Under the pieces are notes generated by a model. That model was not told the origin of the DNA. It was given only the letters and a program-made list of their open reading frames with translations, and searched no databases. A program made the translations under genes and the position numbers. DNA of 64,000 nt from Pseudozobellia sp. WGM2 (lineage in GTDB: Bacteria > Bacteroidota > Bacteroidia > Flavobacteriales > Flavobacteriaceae), in NCBI RefSeq assembly GCF_017810075.1, contig NZ_JADNYK010000006.1, positions 62,001 through 126,000 of the forward strand. The letters run 5' to 3'. This document shows, piece after piece, positions 18,001 through 28,500 of this stretch. Positions within the stretch are counted from its first letter, which is position 1; every line of letters begins with the position of its first letter.

Positions 18001-20038
18001 GTTTAAAAAATATGATAATGGCCTTTTTTACAAAAGAAATGTAACAGGTGAAAGAGTTTATGATTATGCCATTGCTGACTTTAATAATGACAATAGGCTT
18101 GATGTAGTGGCGAGGCCTTATAATGATTCTGGAATTTCATGGTATGAAAATGTTGGGGAGTCCAACCATCGAAAAACTCTACTTCGAGATGGAATCGGCT
18201 TATCTAGATTATATGTCGCCGATTTGAATAAAGATGGCAATATGGATGTAGTTGCCGTTTATCAAAACAACTTTCAGTTATTGATAAATGATGGCAATGG
18301 AAATTTTGATTTACGAACAAGCCGTATTGGCAACCGAGATACCATAACCAATATTGCTTTTGATGACATAAATTCGGATGGAGATTTAGATATTATTGCA
18401 TCATCCGGAAGTTGGATCGCAACCTATTTAAATGATGGAAGCCTAAATTTCGTTGAAGAAACCAAAATTTTGAACTATACTAATAATCAGAAGTTATTTA
18501 TCGAGGATATTGACGGGGATGGTTTTTTAGATATTTTTTCTCAAAATGAAAACAACACGGACTGGTATCAGAATGACGGCCAAGGCGGATTTGTCCGAAT
18601 TAATGGCAATACAGCACAATTTGCATACAGAAATGCTCAAATGATTGATATTGATACCGATGGTTCAGTTGATATTCTTTTAGATTATTCGGAAAACGGA
18701 ATCGATGAACGACGCTGGATAAAAAATCAAGGGCAGGGTTCTTTTGAAGAGCCTGTTACTATTCATCAACATGACGAAGGTTTAGACAATTCCATTTTGT
18801 ATGATTTCGATGGAGATTCTGATATTGATATTCTTTCGATAAATGCCAATACTCTTAAGTTCTATAAAAATAAATGCAACGAAGACGTTACAACGCTTTT
18901 ATCCTATTCAATCGATGGGGGTGCTACTTTCCAAGACAGTAATATCTTTTCAAATTTATCACATAACATTGAATACAACGTGGTCGTGAAAGGGGACAAC
19001 AATGATTGTCAATTGGTTGAATATGGCGAAAATCCGATTCTTTTTTTGAATTCAGATGATAAAGATGGTGATGGTATTAAAGATGATGTGGATAATTGCC
19101 CAGACTTAGCTAATCCTAATCAAGAAGATGAAGACGGAAATGGCGTTGGAGATATTTGTGAACCGATTCAGGTTAGTTCTACCTTGACTTCCATCTCTTG
19201 CAGCGGAATGACGGACGCTATCATTGAATTAACCGCCGAAGGTGGTTTGGCTCCATATACTTATCAGCTCCTAGATTCCAACAATGCCATAATACGGTCA
19301 CAACAGGAAACAATGTTCAATAATTTACCCGCGGGTATATTCATTACGAAAGTCGTAGATACTAATTCACAAGAGGCATTTGGAGACACGATAACGATTG
19401 TTGAACCAGAGTTCCTAGCGTTGGAGATAATTAAGACTGATGTGTCATGTAAGGGTTCGAATGATGGTCAAGTACAACTTACGGCAACTGGCGGAACTGC
19501 TCCATATGAATTTAGTATCGATGGCTCTACCTATGTCACGAACAACTCCTTCTCTTCTCTAATTCCATCTACGATAGAAGTTTTTGTCCGTGATGCAAAT
19601 GGATGCACCCAGCTAAGCAGTATTACCATAGCCGAACCCGACACACCGGATTTTGATAATGATGGCCTTGGAGATTCTTGTGATCCGGATATTGATGGAG
19701 ATGGAATCGACAATGATGATGATATTTGCTCAGAAACTCCGGCGGAAAGTTCCGTTGGAACGGATGGATGTATCCCCGAACCTGATGTAGATAGCAATGT
19801 TCTGGTTTACCCGAATCCAATTGATATAGGTAATATTACTATTCAAATCCCGGAGTCCTATACAGGTAATGCACAATTATTTCTTTTTTCTAACATAGGT
19901 TCACTAGCGAGTAGTCAATCTCTTGAAGTAGCAAATGGCATAATAGAATTCAACATGGACGGATGGGCGTCTGGCGTTTACTCAATAAAAGTTGAAACAC
20001 CCGAGAATTCATACAATCAACGTATTATCAAGAAATAA
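15077..20038 (+). CDS. Giant FG-GAP/VCBS, SprB-repeat surface protein with T9SS sorting domain
   Basis: A 1653-residue secreted protein. After a signal peptide (cleavage near SRAQ, about residue 32) come three modules of about 430 residues. Each is built of FG-GAP/VCBS-like repeats with DxDxDGxxD calcium-binding loops and closes with a YSI(D/N)GG-TFQ segment (near residues 406, 850 and 1275). A thrombospondin type 3-like Asp-rich block follows (about 1327-1363), then two SprB-like repeats (ISCSG.., VSCKG..), a second Asp-rich block and a type A T9SS sorting domain (about 1575-1653, VYPNP start, IIKK end). It should be exported by type IX secretion and tethered or released at the cell surface, plausibly for adhesion. 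It is a cargo gene with no partner nearby. Confidence 0.88.
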   Translation: MPFKSQYPRQSTFYCIFSLVTLLLMGLTSRAQDSYQVSVNTLNNSDCSTNDGRIAIGVLTDNAICQEVVTKKRIAFSDSEILDFVIADFHNDNLDDVVYSNGNSLILLKNEGAEIFVENILDDSITNINTLAFGDIDSDGNKDLIARSSTKLFWFKNNGVSFEKIEILPSNAYTYFSISDYDGDGITDILAASNSSVRLLVNDGNENFTNTALASISDNIESIDWNGDGFLDFLEYGDETVEIHQNDGNGNFTKSELYDTFVYDVKDIAVTDHEGDGDMDFFTLNEASNYSSNGISLILNNGNGTFSRTFVYEERWNFLDKLIPGDINNDGSMDVIAGATPTNTKYINDGNGTFTRSLLLDHDETTQEFKLLDIDNALKNVPLYRSENELFWFKSECLVENQNSKFEYSINGGATFQDDGLFSGLPTGSYNIRVRNLVNSEVQDYSGNPVLIEASKIVINEVDTTDSRYCDNGTGSINISAEFPLRKDNVFGEKVKIGNFASYYVDLDFDGNIDVLGIDNGANVNSQIFWYKNHGTGGFTKQRIYSRGTQDEINHLYTVDIDNDNDLDIIIDVEGGDDENILINDGNQTFTRYNLEIIGFYDRLTPISADMDGDGDIDLLARSTGYQQMAWHENTGDRGSGGSYAFTRHQIFDIIGEITQIHPEDMDGDGDIDLIVSTKYNGSWDVVGGLFFFENDGNQNFTENIIFTGANVEEITIDDFDFDSDLDIVYTSSGKNEINVALNDGNENFTDQLVSGQAGYGLFVRDIDLDGNKDIITVQRGSAFQEPNKIKWFKNNGIGSYEQNTIYEGATYLETFLIANDIDKDGDIDILKNGDYYLNETTFELNSSPLTYSIDDGITFNAGASFQNLNPGEYNIQVKYKDCIEVYPDNPISISGRYPISIEDVQSTAPTSPNVNDGTITITSSAEDVEYCGEFDDEELLNIDQLIPSLKSSIIDYDNDGLLDVIASQNQEVVWFKKYDNGLFYKRNVTGERVYDYAIADFNNDNRLDVVARPYNDSGISWYENVGESNHRKTLLRDGIGLSRLYVADLNKDGNMDVVAVYQNNFQLLINDGNGNFDLRTSRIGNRDTITNIAFDDINSDGDLDIIASSGSWIATYLNDGSLNFVEETKILNYTNNQKLFIEDIDGDGFLDIFSQNENNTDWYQNDGQGGFVRINGNTAQFAYRNAQMIDIDTDGSVDILLDYSENGIDERRWIKNQGQGSFEEPVTIHQHDEGLDNSILYDFDGDSDIDILSINANTLKFYKNKCNEDVTTLLSYSIDGGATFQDSNIFSNLSHNIEYNVVVKGDNNDCQLVEYGENPILFLNSDDKDGDGIKDDVDNCPDLANPNQEDEDGNGVGDICEPIQVSSTLTSISCSGMTDAIIELTAEGGLAPYTYQLLDSNNAIIRSQQETMFNNLPAGIFITKVVDTNSQEAFGDTITIVEPEFLALEIIKTDVSCKGSNDGQVQLTATGGTAPYEFSIDGSTYVTNNSFSSLIPSTIEVFVRDANGCTQLSSITIAEPDTPDFDNDGLGDSCDPDIDGDGIDNDDDICSETPAESSVGTDGCIPEPDVDSNVLVYPNPIDIGNITIQIPESYTGNAQLFLFSNIGSLASSQSLEVANGIIEFNMDGWASGVYSIKVETPENSYNQRIIKK

Positions 20039-20058
20039 AATAATTCGGTATCAACAGA

Positions 20059-20277
20059 CTAATCGGTTGCAATGCCCGCTTGTACAATGAATTCTTCGTT
20101 TAGAACAGTATAGTCTAAACTTAGGGCTATTTCATTCTCGCCTTTCGGCAAGGGAATCTTATGGGTGTGGTAGTTCAAATATTCTTCTATTATTACTTGA
20201 TCTGGTGTAGTAATGCCAAACGACCTATTCATGGCAATAGATGCAGAAGAAATAAGCAAACCGCAAACTAAATTCAC
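20059..20277 (-). pseudogene. Remnant of an exported-protein gene
   Basis: The minus strand encodes a signal-peptide-like stretch (LVCGLLISSASIA) followed by 50-odd residues (ITTPDQVIIEEYLNYH..) that read like the N-terminal part of a longer protein; the family was not identified. There is no ATG at the expected start, only an in-frame GTG after a stop at 20290-20292, and the frame ends at GIATD* right next to the end of the surface-protein gene. It is therefore probably a truncated relic, although a genuine 72-residue gene cannot be excluded. Confidence 0.35.
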
Positions 20278-20660
20278 AAATACCCTGATTTATATTCCAC
20301 CTCTTTCAAACCATTTAATCAATTTGATTGTTTATGGATCAATATCCGGGTACGGACTATCGACTTTAATCCGTTTTTCCAAAACACGTTGGAAGTCAAT
20401 TTTATCTTGACTTTTCCACAAAGACTTTTTTTCTAGCTAATCAACGGAATAGAGAAACCGCAAGAAATTGTTATATCTCGTGGAATAGCTTCTAAATTCC
20501 AAGTAAGGTGATTTAACCAATCTATGGATATATAAACCTTCAAACTCATCAGCGGTTTTCGTATTGAAGTACCTAGTATTGTTCCTAATGTCAAATCATG
20601 ACACAACAAGCTAGCGCATACTTGAATGGAATAAACGTAGTAGGATTCTTATATTTTTAT
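20278..20660. other. Gene-free AT-rich stretch upstream of the defence operon
   Basis: About 380 bases with no convincing open frame on either strand. It separates the gene remnant from the regulated promoter at 20661. No repeat, tRNA or hairpin of note was seen. Confidence 0.5.
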
Positions 20661-20720
20661 TATATTTGTTCACATTTTAATTATGTTCACGAATAATGAA
20701 CAATATAAAAACGTGAACAA
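20661..20720 (+). promoter_or_regulatory. Promoter with GTTCAC inverted-repeat operators for abiE-avs operon
   Basis: A -7-like box TATATTTG (20661-20668) overlaps the first of four GTTCA-type half sites. The outer pair TTGTTCAC (20666-20673) and GTGAACAA (20713-20720) is a perfect 8-bp inverted repeat. The inner pair TGTTCA (20684-20689) and TGAACA (20697-20702) is a 6-bp inverted repeat. The ATG of abiEi lies 16 bases downstream. The geometry fits repressor binding over the promoter, most simply by the winged-helix AbiEi antitoxin. No -33 TTTG is obvious. Confidence 0.6.
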
Positions 20721-20735
20721 TTACAAATAAGCGTA

Positions 20736-21734
20736 ATGAAGGAGGAGGAAATAATACATAAAGCCTTTGACAGGTTAGATAAGAATGTAATCGTTTTTTT
20801 GAATTGGGAAACTAAGGAACAAAGAAATGATATGAATATCGATGGACTTTTAAATTTCTTGGTTAACGACCACAAACTTAAGTTTAATGTTGAAATCAAG
20901 AAAGATGTCAAGAATCATCAACTATATAACCTGATTGAAAATAAAAATCATTTCAAAGATTTTCTTTTGGTTGCTGAGAAACTGTACCCAAAAACTAAAA
21001 AAGAACTAAGAGAAAATGACATAAATTATCTCGAGGCCAATGGCAATGCTTATATAAACCAGAACAATGTATATCTATTCATTGATACGAACAAACCTCT
21101 AAAAACCCGAAAAGAAAAAGGGAATAGGGCCTTCACTAAAACTGGATTGAAAGTAGTGTTTCATTTTTTGATAGACCCACAACTAATAAACCGGACACAA
21201 AGGGAAATTGCAGACTTGACCAATGTCGGACTTGGTAATATTCCTCAAGTGATTAATGGCCTATGGGAAACTGATTACCTATTGAAACTGAATACCAAAG
21301 AATATGTAATCAATGGTTACGAAGAATTATTGGATAAGTGGATAGCTGAATTTGACCAAACATTAAGACCTACATTATTTAAACAAAGGTTTCGATTTCA
21401 AAATAGAGATTTAAACTGGAGAGAAATTGATTTAAATACAAATAAGACTTTGTGGGGAGGGGAACCAGCAGGCGACTTATTGACCAACTATTTGCGTCCG
21501 GAAGAATTCACTTTGTACACCACCGAAACAAATAAGGATTTAATGATTAACTATAGATTAGTACCGGATGAAGATGGAGAAATATTCGTGTATGAAATGT
21601 TTTGGAATACCAAATTTAATAACAAAACCGTCCCAAAGGAATTAGTCTACGCAGATTTAATGATAACAAACAACCAAAGATGTAGGGAAACTGCAAAAAT
21701 GATTTTTGATGAACGTATCAAACCAAACATATAA
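20736..21734 (+). CDS. abiEi: AbiEi-family type IV antitoxin / transcriptional regulator
   Basis: A 332-residue protein, first gene of a four-gene defence operon. Residues about 1-110 resemble a restriction-endonuclease-like fold (NIDG.. then FNVEIKKD, an ExK-type motif). Residues about 125-185 form a winged helix (INRTQREIADLTNVGLGNIPQVINGL region). The C-terminal part (LLTNYLRPEEFTLYT) matches the AbiEi C-terminal domain. AbiEi neutralises the AbiEii toxin without forming a complex and represses its own operon. GTTCAC inverted repeats directly upstream are its likely operators. It overlaps abiEii by 26 bases. The nuclease-like N-terminus is usual in the larger Bacteroidota AbiEi proteins, and its activity is unknown. 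Confidence 0.82.
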   Translation: MKEEEIIHKAFDRLDKNVIVFLNWETKEQRNDMNIDGLLNFLVNDHKLKFNVEIKKDVKNHQLYNLIENKNHFKDFLLVAEKLYPKTKKELRENDINYLEANGNAYINQNNVYLFIDTNKPLKTRKEKGNRAFTKTGLKVVFHFLIDPQLINRTQREIADLTNVGLGNIPQVINGLWETDYLLKLNTKEYVINGYEELLDKWIAEFDQTLRPTLFKQRFRFQNRDLNWREIDLNTNKTLWGGEPAGDLLTNYLRPEEFTLYTTETNKDLMINYRLVPDEDGEIFVYEMFWNTKFNNKTVPKELVYADLMITNNQRCRETAKMIFDERIKPNI

Positions 21735-22554
21735 AGAGCTATCCATTCCATATTTCAAAGAAGTCTTTGATTGTATCGACGGAGTAATGAAAAAATTAAA
21801 TGTCCCCTATTACTTAATAGGTGCCAGTGCAATTGCATTAGAACTGTTAAAAGACGGTATCAAACCGAGTAGAGGAACAAAGGATATTGACTTCGCCATA
21901 ATGATTTCATCCATCCAAGAATTTGAGGCCGTTGTAAGTGAATTGGCAGAACATGGGTTTAACAAAGTTGAAGCTCCTTGGACTTTATACAATCCCAAAT
22001 TCAATATTGTAATCGACCTATTGCCTTTTGGGGAAATCGAGGAAAAGTTCACGGTTAACTTTAACGAGCGTCATACTGATCTACACGTACTCGGGTTTAG
22101 TGAAGTCCTTGAAGCATCAACTAGCGTCCAAATAGAGGAAAAATCCATCAACATACCTTCTCTACCTGGCATGGTAATTTTGAAGCTAATTGCTTGGAGC
22201 GATAGGCCGGAAGAAAGAGACAATGACTTATACGATATCCTAAGAATAATCGAGCACTACTTTGATTACAACTATGACGAAATAGTGGAACATCATAATG
22301 ATACCTTTCCAGAGAATGACGAACTCGACCAACTCAAAGTTTCTGCAAGGGTATTGGGAAGAAATGCGAGCAAGTTTTTAACTATTTCCGAACCAATTAA
22401 CGAACGAATACTAGCAACTATAAATAAGAATATCATTGATGCTAAAGAATCATCCATTGCCAAGCAATGGGTCAAAAATAAGGATTGGGATTTGGAGTAT
22501 GCCGTGGAACTTTTGGAGGAGTTTAAGGAGGGTTTAACAGAAGTGAATTTATAA
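21709..22554 (+). CDS. abiEii: AbiEii-type nucleotidyltransferase toxin
   Basis: A 281-residue protein of the AbiEii/AbiGii nucleotidyltransferase family. The start at ATG 21709 lies inside abiEi (26-base overlap); an in-frame TTG one codon earlier is less likely. Polymerase-beta-like features are all visible: GASA at 38-41, GTKDID with Asp59 and Asp61, and third acidic residue Asp103 in VIDLLPFG. Such toxins add nucleotides to tRNA or otherwise block growth, and abort phage infection with AbiEi as antitoxin. The stop codon shares one base with the start of the STAND gene (TAATG), so toxin and Avs protein should be translationally coupled. Confidence 0.85.
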   Translation: MNVSNQTYKELSIPYFKEVFDCIDGVMKKLNVPYYLIGASAIALELLKDGIKPSRGTKDIDFAIMISSIQEFEAVVSELAEHGFNKVEAPWTLYNPKFNIVIDLLPFGEIEEKFTVNFNERHTDLHVLGFSEVLEASTSVQIEEKSINIPSLPGMVILKLIAWSDRPEERDNDLYDILRIIEHYFDYNYDEIVEHHNDTFPENDELDQLKVSARVLGRNASKFLTISEPINERILATINKNIIDAKESSIAKQWVKNKDWDLEYAVELLEEFKEGLTEVNL

Positions 22555-25500
22555 TGGCTAAGTACACAACTATCCCCGATGCCGACTTATCAAGTGCAGG
22601 TGATGATTTCCATATTCTTTGGGCAATTAAAAAATCACTTGATCTATTAAACTTCGATGAAAATGGTCTGAAAGCTTTAGGTATAGAGGGGGTTGAACAA
22701 TCGCTATCCAACAAAATTGACCCTCATGGCGAGAAATTACTAGGTATTGATTTGATTGAATATTATGGGGGAGAACATTTCTTAGAAGCGAAAAGGGTAG
22801 TAATCTCCCAACTAAAATACAGTACTCGAAGAGCTCTAGAAAACTGGACATTCTATCAACTTTATAAGGGAAAAAAAGGCAAGTCAAACAAAGGTTCAAT
22901 AGTTCACAGACTTGCCAGTATATACAAAGTTCTGTTGACTGAGTTCGGCAGAGATTTAGTATTACAAAAGGTCAAAATAAAGTTTGTAAGTAATAGGAAT
23001 ATGAACCCCGACCATTTAAAATCACTAATCGATGTTCAGGGTAAACTATCTTCGTCCATCAAAAAGAAAACAAGCTTTAATAAAATACTGAACAATCTCC
23101 CCAAACATCGGAATAGCTTAAAGAAGTTATTTGAAGCATCGGAGCTGAAGTTAACCGAATTCTCTGATTTTGTCAGTTTACTTGATTTTGAAGATTGTGG
23201 AGCTAACTCTAGAGATTTACTAGAAAAGGAGCTAGTAGTAGCAATCAGCAATACAAGTGTCTCTTCCAAGCATCAATTTAATGGCTTCTCAAGATTGATT
23301 TGGAAAAAAATGATGCCTGAGTCCAAATCAAATACAAGAATTACATTAATAAATGTTATTGCGAACCTTGGATTCAATAACGGTAGTTTAGAAAATCTTT
23401 TTCCGGTTCCTCAGAGATTTGAGAAATTAAAAAAATCAATCAAACGAGAGCAATTAGATGATATAATAAGCACAATCGAGAGTTCAAAAGACATCCCTAT
23501 TTGCCTTCATGGAGGAGCAGGAATAGGCAAATCAACAATTGTTCAGCAAATAAAAGGACATATTCCAGATTATTGTGAATGTGTTATCTATGATTGCTAT
23601 GGCAATGGATCATATTTAGATTCTTCTGACCGTAGACATTTGCATAGAAATGCATTAGTACAAGTCACAAATGAAATTGCAGAAAAGACAGGCGTAGATT
23701 TTTTAATCTCGAAAAATGAATCTGATGAAACTTATGTCAAAGAGTTCAAAAGAAGACTAAATGATGCCTTAAACATTTTAAAACAAAGAAATAAAAATGC
23801 TTATTTAGTTATTATCATTGATGCTGCTGACAATAATGTTACGGCGGCAAAGAAGAGGGAAGAGAGTTCTTTTGTCCATGATATGCTAGAAGAAACATTA
23901 CCCATAGAATGTAAACTTATTGTCACATGTAGAACTCACAGAAAAAACACACTTAAACTACCTCATAAATATTGTGACATACAAATATCTCCCTTTACCA
24001 ATGACGAGACCGAAATTCACATAAAATACTTTTTACCTGATAGTTCGGATGAAGAAGTCTCCGATTTTCATGAGCTAACTAAAGGTATTCCAAGAGTCCA
24101 ATCTTATTCTATAGGCTTAAAACAGCAAGGAATTAGTGAAATCATCAATTATCTACGGCCAAATGGCAAAGTAGTTGAAGATATTATTGAGGAAAGAATA
24201 AATGAGGCTATCAAAAAAATTGGATCTAACGGTCGAGAATTAATAGATAATTTCTTTGTTAACCTAATTACCCTTCCAAGGCCGGTACCTGTAGAATATA
24301 TATCTAGACTCCTTGATGAACCCGTAGAGCTCTTTAATGATTTAGCATCTGATATATGGCATGGTCTAGTATTGGACAACGATAAATTTAGTTTTAGAGA
24401 TGAGGACTTTGAAAATTACGTCCGGGGAGTTTACATTGTAGGCGATTCTAATCTAAATAAAATTGCTAACCTGTTTATTGAAAAGTCAGATGAGGATGAA
24501 TATGCTTCTATTAATCTTGGAAATATTTTATTTGAAGCAGGGCTTAAAGAGGATTTGAAGAATATAGTTCTTGAAGAAAAATTTCGCTCACTACCAATCG
24601 ACCCTGTTCGAAATAAAGAAACCTATATAGGTAGAACAAAGTTAGCATTAAAGGTTTCGGATAGTGACACAGATAACATTACTTTTTTTAAGCTACTTTT
24701 TATTGCTGCTGAAGAATCAAAAAATGATAAGGCACTAACGAACCTTTTAATAAATAATCCAGATCTGGTAATCCAGTTTGGCGATGATTCTTCATTATTG
24801 AAATTAAGTAATAATTCGGAAGGCAAGGCTTGGGGTGGCTCTTTCCATCTTAAGTTAGCTGGTATCTATTCTAGAATTCCAAGCAAAAAAGAAATCAGCA
24901 AAAATCATTTACAGACCGCCCATAAATGGTTGAATTGGAAGTACACTTCTTTAACTGAAGATGAACGACACGAGTATCCAGTAAGTCTTCAAGACATTGC
25001 TTTTGAAACGGAGTCAATACTAAGAACCTATGGAACAAAAAAAGCATTTGATTCATTATGTAGATGGATACCAAAGTCAATCCACGTAGCGAGCGGCGAT
25101 TTATTTTTGGAAAACACCCTATTCAATTCTAAGGAAAAGGAAATAAAAGAATGGACAAATAACTTGGAGCTACCTTTTTTGGCTAAAATCTTTTTAATCA
25201 ATAAACTCTTCAAGTTTAATAGGTCAATCGGTCATTTCGATTTTGAACTTATTGTTGAGTTTTTGAAAAAAGTTCTGAACAAAAAGATAGATTTTGAAAA
25301 TTCATTTTATGCCGCAATAGTTGACTTTTGTGAAATATTAATCTCTGCAACAGATGTTTCTCAAGAAGAAATATCAAAGATTTTGGATTCCATTACCTAC
25401 AAAATTCCAAACCGCGTTCCTCATTTCTCAACTACCTATGACCACTACAAAGATTCGCAATTGGAGTTTGAAATCAGTCTCAAACTAGAGACTTTGAAAT

Positions 25501-28500
25501 CCTCATTGAGCAAAAAGGCTACTCTTCTTGATGACTTATATCCTATAAAATTTAAGGACATTGATAAAATTAAAGATTATGAAAAAAGAAGAAGTCTTGA
25601 AAATGACAAAAATGATTTCACAAGTTTCTTCAAACATGCTATCCCTATTTTCCAGCTTAAGGCAGACAAGTTAACCGGTCGATTAAATACAAAAGAGTGT
25701 GTTTCAAAATTCTCTCAAATTTGTAGTAACATAAGAGATGATTGGAAGTTTAGACATTATTCTCATTGGGCTAACGACAGGCTTAATTATTTAGCCGGTT
25801 CTCTATTGGAGTTTGTTGTCTTATTAGATAAAAATGAAGGGTACATAGAACAAATCATTAGCTCATTTTTGAATGATAAATCAAATCAGATACGATTAAG
25901 ACTTAACGTGCTTGAAAAAATATTGCATCAGTCTATTCTTCACAAACTATCCCTTAAGATTTTAGATGAACTAGACCAAATCATTTCCAATAAGACAATG
26001 TCGGCAACAGAAGCGACAGACTTGTTTATTGAGTGTTCCATTATAGCATCTAAAATTGATGCTACCGTGGGCAAATACTATTTTGACAAAGCTATTGAGG
26101 CAGTTTCAGATGTTGACTATGAAGCATTTTATCAGATTAGATGTCTATATGGATTAACCGAAAATGGGATACTAAGTCGCAATTCAAAACTTGCGTATGA
26201 TTTTGCTCGTTATATTGAATATGCAGATGAAAAATTGGGCTACTATGACAAGAAACACTTTCCATTTAGCGAAGGTATAAAGGGTATTTTCAACCTCGAC
26301 CCTAGCTCTGCCTTCTCAACAGTTAGCCGATGGCATCATAGAAATGTTATTGAATTAAACCGTTACATTATACCTATAATCAATACATCATTAAAGAACA
26401 GAATCATAAGCCATAATATAGCTGGAGCTCTCCTACCCCTAAACACTCATTATTATCATGATGAGATAATTGAAATCTATAAAAAGGTCATCTCCCAATA
26501 TAAGCTGAATACTGATGATAAAAACCTAACGAACTTCACAAAGACAATATTTAGAAACTTAAAGCTAGATAAGAACTTGGCTTTGATTGAAGCATTGTAT
26601 AATGAAGTAAAGGATAGTAAAAGGCTGTTTCCAAATCTAGTTCAAGAAATTGAAGAATATAAGGAATTCAGAAACGACCTTAAGAATGAGAAAAAATCCG
26701 AATATGGAAATAATTATAAGAAAGAAGAACATGAGCATCCTATAGATTTAGCTAAAATTGACATCTTGTCCACACAAGACCTTGAGAAAGCAATTATGGA
26801 GATAGACCAAGCCGGGAATGATTATGGCACCAGATTGATAGTTGAGAATTTTTTGGCCGAAGTTAAAGAAAATTGTACCCCAAAAAATTATGTAAAACAT
26901 CTTGATGCTTTGATAAACATATCTTCAGAATTATTAAACTTATATGCTTTTGAGAATGCTTTAAAAGGGTGTCTTAACGAATGGAGTATTCATCCTTCAG
27001 TGAGAAAATGGAAAAAGGAAAGATTTAAATATGTCCTATCAAAATGGTTTAGCGAGTTCAATAAGGATGATTATTTATTATTATCCCATATTAACTCCTT
27101 TGCAAAATTATTTTCTCTCGAAGATTCCGATCTTGCAGTGACAATGAGAAACCTACTTCCAGAAAAAATAGAAAACCTTTCAGATGAGTCTATTTACGGT
27201 TCGTTTTCATTAATGAACAAAACACTCGATAAAACTGAAAATGAAAAAACAATAACATGGGTTCTTAATCGCTGGACAGCTAAAATAGATAGAAAGATAG
27301 CCGATGGTGAATGGAACGAAGACCTGTCGCCCCCAGCTAGCTCTGACCTAGCCGTTTCTGGAATATTACGATTTGTTTTAGGAAATCCAGACAAGAGATT
27401 GAGATGGAGGGCCGTTCATGCGATAAGAAGGCTCATTAATGTCGGGGAAGTTGGAATTCTCGACAATTTGTTGAATGCACAGAATAAAACTACCTGCTAT
27501 CCATTTCAAAACAAGGAATATACCTATTACTGGATGTCAGCCAAACTTTACTTGTGGATTGCAATTGAAAGAGTCAGCAACGAAAATCCAAAAGTCTTAA
27601 TCCATTTAAAAGATTGTTTTTATAAGGAGTTGATGAATGATAAATTACCACATACCTTAATACAGTTCTTTATCAAAAAAACTTGTCTGCAACTATATGA
27701 GCTTGACGACTCCATTTATTCTTCTATGGAACTCACGAATATTAGTAATACTTTGACTAGCAAGCTTCCTAAGATAAGCGAAGAAAAATCTGGAAAGCAT
27801 AAAAGAAAGGCAAAATCGTCTTCTGAAAAGGAATGGAAATTTGACTTTGATATAATGGATACCCTGCCCTATTCTTTTAATAGACTAGGAGAATTTTTTA
27901 ATGTTTCAGAATATGAAGTAGCTGATATTTGCGACAACATAATAACAGACATTTGGGGTTATAAAGGAAATGTAAATAATGACGATTATGTCAGAAATCA
28001 GACCGATCAGCGTGATTTCCCACTTTTGAGTAAACGTCATAGTAACCATCCAACAATCGAAGATTTACAAACCTATCATGAGTATCACGCGATGTTCTGT
28101 GCCGCAACTGAACTGCTGAGTAAATACTCTCTTATTAAAAGTGATTGGAACTGGGAAAATTGGGAATCTTGGTTGCCATCTAAAGCCAATACATGGGATA
28201 ATTATTGGTTATCTGATTCGCGAGACCCATTGCCTTTGGAAAAAAAATATTGGCATATCGAGTATAGTAAGTTTGATAAAGGATGGAGAGACAATATTGA
28301 TGAAAAAAAATATGATTTTGAGGTAGGGTTCAATCATTACTTTGGAAAAGATCAGATAACTGCTTTTTCGGGAGGCACAAGACATTATGGAGAAAACTAT
28401 GAAGCTGTATCAATACGGTCAGCCCTAGTTTCCAATAAAGGTTCTGATGCCCTTTTGAGAGCTTTTCAATCAGCAACAAATAGTCACGATTATTGGATAC

